From Hydrogenophaga borbori (GTDB taxonomy: Bacteria; Pseudomonadota; Gammaproteobacteria; Burkholderiales; Burkholderiaceae_C), in contig NZ_QVLS01000005.1 of assembly GCF_003417535.1 (NCBI RefSeq), positions 69,501-133,500 on the forward strand: 64,000 bases of DNA. Reading direction: 5' to 3'. A model generated the notes under the pieces. That model made no database searches. It worked only from the letters and a program-made list of their open reading frames with translations, and was not told where the DNA came from. A program made the position numbers and the translations under genes. Shown here piece after piece: positions 1 through 11,972 of this stretch. Within the stretch, counting starts at the first letter, position 1. Each line of letters begins with the position of its first letter.

Positions 1-4284
<4,284 letters not shown>

Positions 4285-4290
4285 CCCGCG

Positions 4291-5823
4291 TCAGCGCTGC
4301 TCGCAGGTGGGCGCGCCGCAGGCGCTCTGGCAGGCCTGCCGAACCCGCTCGAAGCGCTCGACGGCGTTGCAGGCGTAGGTCTGGGCGAAGTCGATCATCG
4401 CGGCGCGGCATTGCGGCGTGCGGTAGCGCAGGGGCACGCTGCCTTGCACCCCCGACGGGCAGGTGAAGCGGTGGTTCTCGGTCTGGAATGCCGGGCCGGT
4501 GGGCGCCTGGGCCACGGCGCGTGGCGCCGTCTGTTGTTGCGCTTGCGCGATGCCGCCGGCGCGGCCATCGCTGAGGACATCGGCCACGCCACCGCCCACG
4601 ATCCGGGCAAGCTGTCCCGGGTCGGCGCCCGAGCCGGCGGCGATGCCTCCCACGGTGGCCAGGCCGGCGATGGCCATGGCCCGGCCGAAGAAGCCGCTGT
4701 CCGATTCGCTGGACGCGGCGGTGCGTTGCGCCTGCCGCTGTTCCCGCTGGGCCAGCAGTTGGGCATATTCCTGTTGAGTGCGCTCGGATTGCCCGGTCAT
4801 CTGCTGCGGCAGCTCGCCCGCGCTGTTGCGTGCCGTCGGGTCCGCACCGGCCTCGAGCAGGTAGTCGATCAGGGCCTGATTGACGGTGCCGTTCTGGCCC
4901 AGGTAGGCGTTGTGCAGCGGCGTGGTGTCGTGCCGCGCGAACTCGCGCCCCGCGCTGAGCACGCGCGTGGCGCGGGCGTTGACATCGGCGCCCGCGGCCA
5001 CCAGCAGGCGTGCGCTGGCCACCGCCTGGGCGCCGTCGCGTTCGCGCGCGGGGTTGCCGGGCGAGGTGTCGCGCAGGCCCAGGATGTGCAGCATGGTGTA
5101 GTCGACCTGGTAGGCGTAGTAGGGCACGTCCTTGGTGCGGGACAGGCGCCAATCGGGGTCGGAACTGAAGCGCGCGTTCGGGTCCAGGCCGAGGCGCAGG
5201 GCGGCCTGGAGCATGGCAGGCTCGGCGAAGGCGGCGATCATGCGCGGCAGCGGTTCGGACAGGGGGCGTGGCCGCAGGCGGATGCGCGCGCCCATGGCCA
5301 CCAGGCGGTCGGCCAGGGCCGGGTCCTGACCCACGATCAGCGCCGCGTACAGGGACTCGTCCAGTGCGTCCTGGTCCGCGAACTTCAAGCCATGCTCGAG
5401 CAGCAGGTTCAGCGCCGCGAGGTTGCGCGCGAACAGGTGGGTCGGGACCACCCGGCGCTGGCTGAGGTCTTCACGGAGCGTGGGAGGCGGCAGGAAGAGG
5501 GCGTCGGCCAGGCGCGTCGGGCTGGGACCGTCGCCGGCGGGCCGCAACTGGGCCAGTTGCTGGTAGGGCAGCACGCGGCGCGGACCGGCACCGGCCGCCA
5601 GCGCGGCGCGCGCGAGGTCGAGCCGCTGGTCCCACAGGCCGACGGCCAGGGCGTTGTCGCGCAAGTCGGCGCTGTCGCTGGTGCGAAGCCGTTCGATGAC
5701 CTGCGCGTCGTTGGTGTTGGACCGGAGGGCGCGCAGGCTGTCGCGATTGACGGTGGGGGTGGTTTCGCAGCCGGCGAGCCAGGCGGTGGCGAGCAGGAGG
5801 GTGAAGGTCAGGAGCGGTCGCAT
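4291..5823 (-). CDS. Ankyrin-repeat lipoprotein with Cys-rich C-terminus
   Basis: 510 aa. The start at 5823 gives a clear lipoprotein signal (MRPLLTFTLLLATAWLAGC, lipobox LAGC, Cys19); an upstream in-frame ATG at 5952 would bury the signal. Ankyrin-like units are visible (AARLLVAAGADVNARA; TPLHNAYLGQNG; ALIDYLLEAGADPTARNSAG). A short Gly/Ala-rich segment (GLATVGGIAAGSGA) follows. The last 60 residues carry six cysteines (FTCPSG, PQCRAA, TYACNA, RQACQSACGAPTCEQR), suggesting periplasmic disulfides. Function unknown; probably a periplasmic protein-binding scaffold anchored in a membrane. It faces the uvrA end and stands alone. Confidence 0.8.
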   Translation of the reverse strand: MRPLLTFTLLLATAWLAGCETTPTVNRDSLRALRSNTNDAQVIERLRTSDSADLRDNALAVGLWDQRLDLARAALAAGAGPRRVLPYQQLAQLRPAGDGPSPTRLADALFLPPPTLREDLSQRRVVPTHLFARNLAALNLLLEHGLKFADQDALDESLYAALIVGQDPALADRLVAMGARIRLRPRPLSEPLPRMIAAFAEPAMLQAALRLGLDPNARFSSDPDWRLSRTKDVPYYAYQVDYTMLHILGLRDTSPGNPARERDGAQAVASARLLVAAGADVNARATRVLSAGREFARHDTTPLHNAYLGQNGTVNQALIDYLLEAGADPTARNSAGELPQQMTGQSERTQQEYAQLLAQREQRQAQRTAASSESDSGFFGRAMAIAGLATVGGIAAGSGADPGQLARIVGGGVADVLSDGRAGGIAQAQQQTAPRAVAQAPTGPAFQTENHRFTCPSGVQGSVPLRYRTPQCRAAMIDFAQTYACNAVERFERVRQACQSACGAPTCEQR

Positions 5824-6013
5824 CGGCCCATGATAGGAGTCGCCTGGCGAACGGAGCCATCGCGGATGGGACCAGCGGCCACAGCACGCGGCTCGGCGTG
5901 CCCGCGCGGGACAGGAAGCCAGCGACCGTTGCCCTGTGACGCACCCGACCATCCACGTCCCCGCCGCGGCGCCGGCCAGGCCCGCGCTGGGCCTTCGCCA
6001 CGCCGCCAGCGCC

Positions 6014-6475
6014 TCAACCGCGCGGCAGCGGCAGCGCGGTCTTGTAGCGCACCTGCTTGAGCGCGAAGCCCGAGCGGATCTTTTCCACCTCGGGCATGGG
6101 CGAAAGGCGTTCGAGGATGAAGCGCTCCAGCGCGCCGATGTCGGGCACCACCACGCGCAGCAGGTAGTCGGAGTCGCCCGTCATCAGGTAGCACTCCATC
6201 ACCTCGTCGAGGTCGGCGATGCGTTGCTCGAAACGCGCCAGGGCTTCCTTGCTTTGCGTGGTCAGGCTGATGCTGATGAACACGTTGAGCCCCAGGCCCA
6301 GGCGCGCGGCGTCGGCCAGGGCCACGTACTGGCGGATCACGCCCGACTGCTCCAGCGCCTTCACGCGCGCCAGACAAGGCGAGGGCGAGAGGCCCACGCG
6401 CTGGGCCAGGGCCACGTTGGACAGGGAGCCGTCGCGCTGCAGCTCGTCAAGGATCCGGCGATCAAGGGCGTCCAT
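6014..6475 (-). CDS. Lrp/AsnC-family transcriptional regulator
   Basis: 153 aa. N-terminal winged HTH (MDALDRRILDELQRDG; NVALAQRVGLSPSPCLARVK) followed by an alpha/beta ligand-binding (RAM) domain (LNVFISISL; DLDEVMECYLMTGDSDYLL; PMPEVEKIRSGFALKQV). The start at 6475 is chosen because the family begins close to the DRRIL helix and because an A/T-rich palindrome lies just upstream; an in-frame ATG at 6511 would place that palindrome in coding sequence. Divergent from the AceE-like gene at 6587, whose expression it probably controls, by analogy with Lrp-type MdeR beside MdeB in Pseudomonas putida. The effector is unknown, perhaps an amino acid or 2-oxoacid. Confidence 0.88.
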   Translation of the reverse strand: MDALDRRILDELQRDGSLSNVALAQRVGLSPSPCLARVKALEQSGVIRQYVALADAARLGLGLNVFISISLTTQSKEALARFEQRIADLDEVMECYLMTGDSDYLLRVVVPDIGALERFILERLSPMPEVEKIRSGFALKQVRYKTALPLPRG

Positions 6476-6488
6476 GGTGGTTTGTGCT

Positions 6489-6506
6489 GTCAATTTCTGA
6501 AATGAC
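6489..6506. promoter_or_regulatory. Candidate Lrp-type operator
   Basis: The segment GTCAATTTCTGAAATGAC contains the perfect 11-base palindrome ATTTCTGAAAT (6493-6503) flanked by GTCA and TGAC. It is notably A/T-rich within a G+C-rich 111-base divergent intergenic region and lies 14 bases upstream of the regulator start. Lrp-family proteins commonly bind such A/T-rich imperfect palindromes and autoregulate. Binding is inferred, not shown. Confidence 0.45.
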
Positions 6507-6586
6507 GGCATTGTCTGCTGCTCCGGTGGCTTCTGGCGAGCGTTTCGGCAGCACATGCCGGGGCCGCGGGGCTAGAGTGCCCCGCC

Positions 6587-9169
6587 ATGAACCCCCACGA
6601 CCTCATCTCCCAGGACCCGGACCCGCAGGAAACCGCCGAATGGCAGGAGGCCTTCCTGTCGCTGCTGCAGTCGCAGGGGCCCGCGCGCGCGCGCCAGATG
6701 CTCGATGGCCTGGTGGCGCTGGCGCGGCGCGAGCGCGTGGGCTGGCGGCCGCGGCTGAACACGCCCTACGTGAACACCATCGCGGCCGAGCAGCAGCCCC
6801 CGTTCCCGGGCGACCTCGCCATCGAGGAGCGCCTGGCTTCGCTCATGCGCTGGAACGCCCTGGCCATGGTGGTGCGCGCCAACCAGGCCCATGGCGAGCT
6901 GGGCGGGCACATCGCCAGCTACGCCAGCGCGGCCGACCTGTTCGAGACCGGCTTCAACCACTTCTTTCACGCGCGCAGCGAATCGCACGGCGGCGACCTG
7001 GTGTTCTTCCAGCCGCACAGCGCGCCCGGCGTGTACGCGCGCGCCTTTCTCGACGGGCGCCTGAGCGAGCGCGACCTGATGCACTACCGCCAGGAGATCG
7101 TCGCGCCCGGGCAGGGTGCGCGGGGCCTGTCCAGCTACCCGCACCCCTGGCTCATGCCCGACTTCTGGCAGTTCCCCACGGGCTCCATGGGCATCGGCCC
7201 CATCAGCTCGATCTACCAAGCGCGCTTCATGCGCTACCTCCAGCACCGAGGCCTGCTGGACACCGGCGGGCGCACCGTGTGGGGCGTGTTCGGCGACGGC
7301 GAGATGGACGAGCCCGAGAGCATGAGCGCGCTCACCCTGGCCGCGCGCGAGAAGCTCGACAACCTGGTGTGGGTGGTCAACTGCAACCTGCAGCGGCTCG
7401 ATGGCCCGGTGCGCGGCAACGATCGCATCATCGACGAGCTGGAGCGCCTGTTCGCGGGCGCGGGCTGGAACGTCATCAAGCTGCTGTGGGGCAGCGACTG
7501 GGACGGTCTGTTCGCGCGCGATCCCGGCGGCGCGCTGGCGCAGGCCCTGGGCGACACGGTGGATGGCCAGATGCAGACCTTCGCCGCCAAGGACGGCCGC
7601 TTCAACCGCGAGAACTTCTTCGGGCAGAACCCGGCGCTGGCCGCGCTGGTGCAGGGCCTGAGCGACGAGCAGATCGATCGCCTCAAGCGCGGCGGGCACG
7701 ACCTGGTGAAGATCCACGCCGCCTACGCCGCCGCCGTGGCGCACCGCGGACAGCCCACGGTGATCCTGGCGCACACCAAGAAGGGCTACGGCATGGGCGC
7801 CGCCGGCCAGGGCCGCATGACCACGCACAGCCAGAAGAAACTCGACGCCGACGACCTGCTGGCCTTTCGCGACCGCTTCGCGCTGCCGCTGAGCGACGAG
7901 CAGGCCACGGGCCTGGCCTTCTACAAGCCGGCCGAGGACAGCGCCGAGCTGCGCTACCTGCGCGAACGCCGCGCCGCCCTGGGCGGCGCCCTGCCGCGGC
8001 GCGAGACCGCGTGCGAGCCGGTGCCCGTGCCCGCCGCCGAGGCCTACGCGGGCTTCGCGCTGAACGCCGGCGGCAAGGAGATGAGCACCACCATGGCCTT
8101 CGTGCGCCTGCTGGGCAACCTGCTCAAGGACGGCGCGCTGGGTCCGCGCATCGTGCCCATCGTGGCCGACGAGGCGCGCACCTTCGGCATGGCCAACCTG
8201 TTCAAGCAGGTCGGCATCTACAGCAGCGTGGGCCAGCGCTACGCGCCGGAGGACATCGGCTCGGTGCTGAGCTACCGCGAGGCGCTGGACGGGCAGATCC
8301 TGGAGGAGGGCATCAGCGAGGCCGGCGCCATCGCCAGCTGGACGGCCGCGGCCACCAGCTACAGCGTGCACGGCCTGGCCATGCTGCCCTTCTACATCTA
8401 CTACTCGATGTTCGGTTTTCAGCGCGTGGGCGACGCCATCTGGGCCGCGGCCGACCAGCGCGCGCGCGGCTTCCTGCTGGGCGCCACCTCGGGCCGCACC
8501 ACGCTGGGCGGCGAGGGCCTGCAGCACCAGGACGGCAGCAGCCACCTGGTGGCCGCGACCATTCCCAACTGCAAGGCCTACGACCCGGCCTTCGCGGGCG
8601 AGCTGGCGCTCATCGTCGACGCCGGCCTGCGCGAGATGCTGGTGGAGCAGCGCGACGTTTTCTACTACCTCACGTTGATGAACCAGAACTATGCCCAGCC
8701 CGACCTGCCAGCCTCGGCGCGCGAAGGCGTGCTGAAGGGCGGCTACGTCTTCGGCCGCTTCGGGCCGGTGGACGGCGCGCCGCTCACGCTGCTGGGCTCG
8801 GGCGCCATCCTCACCGAGGTGCGCGGCGCGGCCGAGCGGCTGGCGCAGCAGGGGTTTTGCGTGCACGTGTGCAGCATCACGAGCTGGAGCGAACTCGCGC
8901 GCGAGGCGCAGGCCGCTGAAGCCGAGGGGCGCGACTCTTGGTTGGGCCAGGTGCTGGCCGGCACCGCCGGGCCGGTGCTGGCCGCGAGCGACTATGTGCG
9001 CGCCGTGCCCGAGGCGCTGCGCGCCTGGCTGCCGCCGGGCCGCGCCTACCGCACCCTGGGCACCGACGGCTTCGGCCGCAGCGACACGCGCGCGGCGCTG
9101 CGCGCGTTCTTCCAGGTGGACGCGGCCAGCATCGCCGAGGCGGCGCGGCGCGCAGGGCCGGCGCGCTGA
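6587..9169 (+). CDS. AceE-like 2-oxoacid dehydrogenase E1 (homodimeric type)
   Basis: 860 aa, slightly shorter than AceE (about 887). Thiamine-diphosphate enzyme that decarboxylates a 2-oxoacid in the E1 step. ThDP/Mg motif GDGEMDEPESMS (near residue 239) and the N-terminal E1 region (TPYVNTIAAEQQPPFPGD; RWNALAMVVRANQ; GGHIASYASAADLFETGFNH) are clear, as is the C-terminal transketolase-like half (GRTTLGGEGLQHQDGSSH). No E2 or E3 gene is adjacent, unlike a pdh operon, and the partner upstream is an Lrp regulator. This fits MdeB-type 2-oxobutyrate dehydrogenases better than the housekeeping pyruvate enzyme, but the substrate cannot be read from sequence. No methionine gamma-lyase gene is in the window. 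Confidence 0.9.
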   Translation: MNPHDLISQDPDPQETAEWQEAFLSLLQSQGPARARQMLDGLVALARRERVGWRPRLNTPYVNTIAAEQQPPFPGDLAIEERLASLMRWNALAMVVRANQAHGELGGHIASYASAADLFETGFNHFFHARSESHGGDLVFFQPHSAPGVYARAFLDGRLSERDLMHYRQEIVAPGQGARGLSSYPHPWLMPDFWQFPTGSMGIGPISSIYQARFMRYLQHRGLLDTGGRTVWGVFGDGEMDEPESMSALTLAAREKLDNLVWVVNCNLQRLDGPVRGNDRIIDELERLFAGAGWNVIKLLWGSDWDGLFARDPGGALAQALGDTVDGQMQTFAAKDGRFNRENFFGQNPALAALVQGLSDEQIDRLKRGGHDLVKIHAAYAAAVAHRGQPTVILAHTKKGYGMGAAGQGRMTTHSQKKLDADDLLAFRDRFALPLSDEQATGLAFYKPAEDSAELRYLRERRAALGGALPRRETACEPVPVPAAEAYAGFALNAGGKEMSTTMAFVRLLGNLLKDGALGPRIVPIVADEARTFGMANLFKQVGIYSSVGQRYAPEDIGSVLSYREALDGQILEEGISEAGAIASWTAAATSYSVHGLAMLPFYIYYSMFGFQRVGDAIWAAADQRARGFLLGATSGRTTLGGEGLQHQDGSSHLVAATIPNCKAYDPAFAGELALIVDAGLREMLVEQRDVFYYLTLMNQNYAQPDLPASAREGVLKGGYVFGRFGPVDGAPLTLLGSGAILTEVRGAAERLAQQGFCVHVCSITSWSELAREAQAAEAEGRDSWLGQVLAGTAGPVLAASDYVRAVPEALRAWLPPGRAYRTLGTDGFGRSDTRAALRAFFQVDAASIAEAARRAGPAR

Positions 9170-9182
9170 GCGCCTTGGATCT

Positions 9183-10091
9183 TCACCGGACGGGCAGGCT
9201 GCTGCACAGCGCGTCGAGGCGCTGGCGGAGTTCCGCTGTCACGGTGATGGGCTTGTCGGCCTTGGTTTGCGTGTTGACATGCTGGATGAGGCCAAGCGCG
9301 GGCCACCAGGCGGGGTCCTTGTCGTCAACCTGGTGCTGGCGGGCCAAAAAATGCAGGGTGTCGGCGAAGTCGCGCTCCAGATCCCGGTTCAATGCGCGCT
9401 CCTCATCGGCGAGCGCATCGTCCGGGCGGCGGGCCCCCGCGTACACCCATGGATCGCTGGCGTCGTTGTTGCCGTACTGCAGGAGCACGCTGCCCACGGG
9501 CAGCCGGTTCACGTGGTCGCGCAGCGCCGACAGGGCGGTGCTCGCCAGCACGTGTTCCCCTTGCGGGTTCAGCCGGCCGATCCTGATCTCGGGCAGGGGT
9601 CGGGTCACGGGACCGCCGGGCGCTGAAGCGGCATTCAAGGCCGCGCAGAGCCTCAGGGAGGCCTGGCGCAGTGCGGCGGTATTGACCACGCCCTTCTTCT
9701 GTTGATCCAGAAGATTCAACACGTTCTTGGCGGCCTCGGCGACGTCGGGTCGTCCTTCGTCCCGGCTCAGGGTGGCATACATGGCAGCGACGCGCGCGCG
9801 TGTCTGCCGATGGGCCTGGGTGTAGCTGACCGGCTTGAACACGTCCCGCAGGGACTGGTACGCGGACCAGGCATTGGTGGCAAAGTACTCGAGGCCGCCC
9901 TTCTTGTGTCGGTGGATGTAGATGTAGTTGTTGCGGACCCCATGCTGGAGCACCGCGTTGAAGGACGTGGCGGCGGCGCCTGCGGCCCGCAGTTCGTTCT
10001 GGCTGGGCGCCAGGTTTTCTGGCGGGGGGGTGATGGGCTGGGCCGCGGTGCATTTGTGGTGCCAGCGGTCGGCAGAAGACATTCGGTGCAT
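9183..10091 (-). CDS. Unrecognised protein, two copies of a novel module
   Basis: 302 aa, no family recognised. No signal peptide or membrane segment. Residues about 33-152 hold helix, then the beta pair NNYIYIHRHKKGGLEYFATN (54-73), then helices containing EAAKNVLNLL and LRQASLRLCAAL. Residues about 180-298 repeat this layout: ALSALRDHVN, then SVLLQYGNNDASDPWVYAGA (201-220), helices, then LGLIQHVN...LRQRLDALCSSL. The same module occurs once in each of the genes at 10634 and 11973. The ATG at 10091 is kept because a motif shared by all three genes lies exactly 12-20 bases upstream; a second ATG at 10082 is possible. No Shine-Dalgarno is visible. Real coding is supported by the shared module and a full-length frame. 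Confidence 0.7.
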   Translation of the reverse strand: MHRMSSADRWHHKCTAAQPITPPPENLAPSQNELRAAGAAATSFNAVLQHGVRNNYIYIHRHKKGGLEYFATNAWSAYQSLRDVFKPVSYTQAHRQTRARVAAMYATLSRDEGRPDVAEAAKNVLNLLDQQKKGVVNTAALRQASLRLCAALNAASAPGGPVTRPLPEIRIGRLNPQGEHVLASTALSALRDHVNRLPVGSVLLQYGNNDASDPWVYAGARRPDDALADEERALNRDLERDFADTLHFLARQHQVDDKDPAWWPALGLIQHVNTQTKADKPITVTAELRQRLDALCSSLPVR

Positions 10092-10102
10092 GGTCGGGAC
10101 GG

Positions 10103-10111
10103 GCGTGGTGC
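10103..10111 (-). promoter_or_regulatory. Shared leader motif GCRCCACSC (copy 1)
   Basis: On the minus strand GCACCACGC lies at -20 to -12 from the ATG at 10091. The genes starting at 11269 and 13157 carry GCACCACCC and GCGCCACGC at the same distance. No purine-rich ribosome site is present in this C-rich leader. Role unknown: conserved 5' UTR, promoter element or regulator site. Confidence 0.4.
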
Positions 10112-10288
10112 CGGGCAGTCAGGAGGTGCGGACTGAGTGCGCGGCTCCGTGGCCGGGTTCCGGGCCTGGCCGAATGGCCGTTCGGCGCGGGTGGCCTGCC
10201 GGCCTTTCGGCGATCGCCCACGGTGGACAGCCCCGAACAGGCGCGATGATGCGGGGCCAGCGCCGCTGGCCGGCGTCCCCGCCCCCGC

Positions 10289-10630
10289 ATGCCCCTGCAA
10301 ACCATCCACATCCACCCCGCCGCGCCGGCCAAGCCCGCGCTGGGCGCGCCTTGCAATGGCTGCGGCGTGTGCTGCCTGGCCGAGCCCTGCCCCCTGGGTC
10401 GCGTGATATCGCGCCGTCGCCGGGGCGCTTGCGACGCCCTGCGCTGGGACGACGCGGCGGGTCTCTACCGCTGCGGCGCGATCAGCGACGCGCCAGGGGT
10501 GTTGGGTCCGCGCTGGGCCTGGGCGGCGCCGCTGCTGCGGCGCCTGGCGCGGCGCTGGATCGCCGCCGGCGTGGGCTGCGATGCGGCGATCGAGGTGGAT
10601 CGGCCGGCGGCCAATGGGCCTGTGGCCTAG
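10289..10630 (+). CDS. YkgJ-family cysteine-cluster protein
   Basis: 113 aa. N-terminal cysteine cluster CNGCGVCCLAEPCPLGR plus later RGACDALRW, YRCG and GVGCDAA, the pattern of UPF0153/YkgJ-like proteins thought to bind a metal, probably zinc or iron. A basic/hydrophobic stretch (RWAWAAPLLRRLARRWIAAG) separates the last cysteines. It stands alone on the plus strand, converging with the unrecognised gene that ends at 10634 and lying between two members of that novel family. Biochemical function unknown. Confidence 0.8.
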   Translation: MPLQTIHIHPAAPAKPALGAPCNGCGVCCLAEPCPLGRVISRRRRGACDALRWDDAAGLYRCGAISDAPGVLGPRWAWAAPLLRRLARRWIAAGVGCDAAIEVDRPAANGPVA

Positions 10631-10633
10631 CGG

Positions 10634-11269
10634 TCACTTGAAGTACTTGCTCAGCTCATGGTCGAGGCGCTCGTCGGGGGAGACGGTGGTTCGGGCGCGT
10701 GTGGGGACCGGGGTGCGTGGGGGCTCGGGTTCGACCGTGGACGTGTCCGAATCGCTGGTGGTGCGGAGGTCGTTGTCGATCGTGAAAGCGGTATCGGTGC
10801 TTGGCTCGCCGGCCTCTTCCGCCAGGGCCTGTTTCAGTGCCTTCACGCATTGGCACAGTGCCGCGCTGTGTTGGAGCTTGTGGACGGCCCCGAGATGGGC
10901 CAGGTCGAAGAGGTTTCGGGCCGCTTGCTGAACCTGTGGTGAGTGCGGGGTGTGGAGGCCGTCCAAGCCCAAGGCATAGATGTAGCCGACGAAGTTTTGC
11001 CGCTGCTGTTTGCTTTTCCAGAGGGACCGAGTGGTCGATAGCCAATGCGTGCCTTGGCTGTTTTTCTTCAGATACAGCGTCTTGTTGGTGGGCAAGCCGT
11101 TTTTGCTTTGCGCGCCGAGGAAGGCGTCGAGCGCCGAGACCTTGGCCAGCGTGAGCGAGCCGCCCGCGCCGGGGTCCTGTATCGGGTGGTTCGCCACCGC
11201 GGCGTACTTGGGCTTGGCTGGGGCGTCGGCAGGCAGCTTGTGGTAAGGGGCGCGTGTGGTCTTGATCAT
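10634..11269 (-). CDS. Unrecognised protein, one copy of a novel module
   Basis: 211 aa, no family recognised. N-terminus MIKTTRAPYHKLPADAP resembles that of the gene at 11973 (MISRSSPKQYKLDAALP). The shared module runs from about residue 40: helix (LAKVSALDAFLGA), beta pair TLYLKKNSQGTHWLSTTRSLW (64-84), helices, then VQQAARNLFDL (113-123) and ALCQCVKALKQALA. The tail (155-205) is acidic and Ser/Thr/Pro-rich, ending in a short helix DERLDHELSKYF. No signal peptide or membrane helix. G+C falls to about 53% in bases 10981-11040, well below the neighbours. No Shine-Dalgarno precedes the ATG. Confidence 0.7.
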   Translation of the reverse strand: MIKTTRAPYHKLPADAPAKPKYAAVANHPIQDPGAGGSLTLAKVSALDAFLGAQSKNGLPTNKTLYLKKNSQGTHWLSTTRSLWKSKQQRQNFVGYIYALGLDGLHTPHSPQVQQAARNLFDLAHLGAVHKLQHSAALCQCVKALKQALAEEAGEPSTDTAFTIDNDLRTTSDSDTSTVEPEPPRTPVPTRARTTVSPDERLDHELSKYFK

Positions 11270-11280
11270 GGCGGTTCGAA

Positions 11281-11289
11281 GGGTGGTGC
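11281..11289 (-). promoter_or_regulatory. Shared leader motif GCRCCACSC (copy 2)
   Basis: GCACCACCC on the minus strand at -20 to -12 from the ATG at 11269. With copy 1 the match extends further upstream at the same spacing: both have CCTGAC at -32 to -27 and CCC at -24 to -22. The rest of 11290-11505 shows nothing recognisable. Confidence 0.4.
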
Positions 11290-11505
11290 GGGGGCGTCAG
11301 GCCACGGGCGTGCCTTGCGCTGCTGCAGCTTGTGGCTGTCTCTGCGTGGCGCGGCGCGAGGCCCGGGTTCCGCGATGGGCCGGATGGCGGAGGCCGCTGT
11401 CGCCGGCGCGGAACCGTGCCGCTGCGAGCGCTCACGGCATGGGTGAGCGTTCCCTTCGGTTTTTTCCAGCGGCCCAGGGGCCGAGGCGCGGGTGGGCCGC
11501 GCGCT

Positions 11506-11886
11506 TCAGCGCGCCAGCAGCACCGCCACGCCGATGGCCAGCAGCACCGCCGCTGCGATCAGCAACCGCGTGCGCACGCGCAGCAACTGCACCGCTTCCA
11601 CCAGGCGCGCGTTCTGCTCGGCCAGCTCGCTGAGGGTCTGGGCCATCTGCTGCTGGGCGGTGGCCTGCTGGTCGATGAGCTGGCGCGCCTCGATGAGGTG
11701 CTGGCGCAGCTCGCCCAGGTTGGGTGTTTCGGCGGCCGGGTCCAGGGGCGTGCCCACGGGCGTGGGGGCGCTGGGCGCTTTCTGTTTGTCGAGCAGTTTG
11801 CGCGCGGCCGCGAGCACCTTGGGTGCGTGTTCGATCACGTCGCCCCAGGGGATGATTTTCAAGGCGGCGATCCAGGGGATGGGCAT
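11506..11886 (-). CDS. Small tail-anchored coiled-coil protein, function unknown
   Basis: 126 aa. The start at 11886 has a good ribosome site (AGGAG) 4 bases upstream, unlike its neighbours. N-terminal region MPIPWIAALKIIPWGDVIEH and a basic helix, then a Pro-rich linker, then a long amphipathic helix with heptad character (LGELRQHLIEARQLIDQQ; TLSELAEQNARLVEAVQLL), and a C-terminal transmembrane helix (LLIAAAVLLAIGVAVLLAR). Likely a cytoplasmic coiled coil anchored in the inner membrane. It has ordinary composition and is probably a backbone gene between two members of the novel family. Confidence 0.75.
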   Translation of the reverse strand: MPIPWIAALKIIPWGDVIEHAPKVLAAARKLLDKQKAPSAPTPVGTPLDPAAETPNLGELRQHLIEARQLIDQQATAQQQMAQTLSELAEQNARLVEAVQLLRVRTRLLIAAAVLLAIGVAVLLAR

Positions 11887-11972
11887 GGGGCTCCTTTCGG
11901 CCGGGCGGGCGTGGGGCCCGGCCGGCGGCCTCAAGGATCGCATGGGGGCTTGTCACCATGCGGCAAGCGGGC

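Noticed and set aside
6572..8866. A long antisense open frame under the AceE-like gene
   Set aside because: His/Gln/Val/Ala-biased translation without any recognisable domain; caused by third-position G+C bias.
10092..10290. PIP-box/hrpII-type promoter (TTCG-N16-TTCG) ahead of the novel 302-aa gene
   Set aside because: TTCG elements occur but with the wrong spacing, and none precedes the other two family members. Hrp-type control is not supported.
11255..11300. A tRNA T-loop-like GGTTCGAA near 11272
   Set aside because: No acceptor stem, anticodon arm or CCA-proximal pairing can be built around it.
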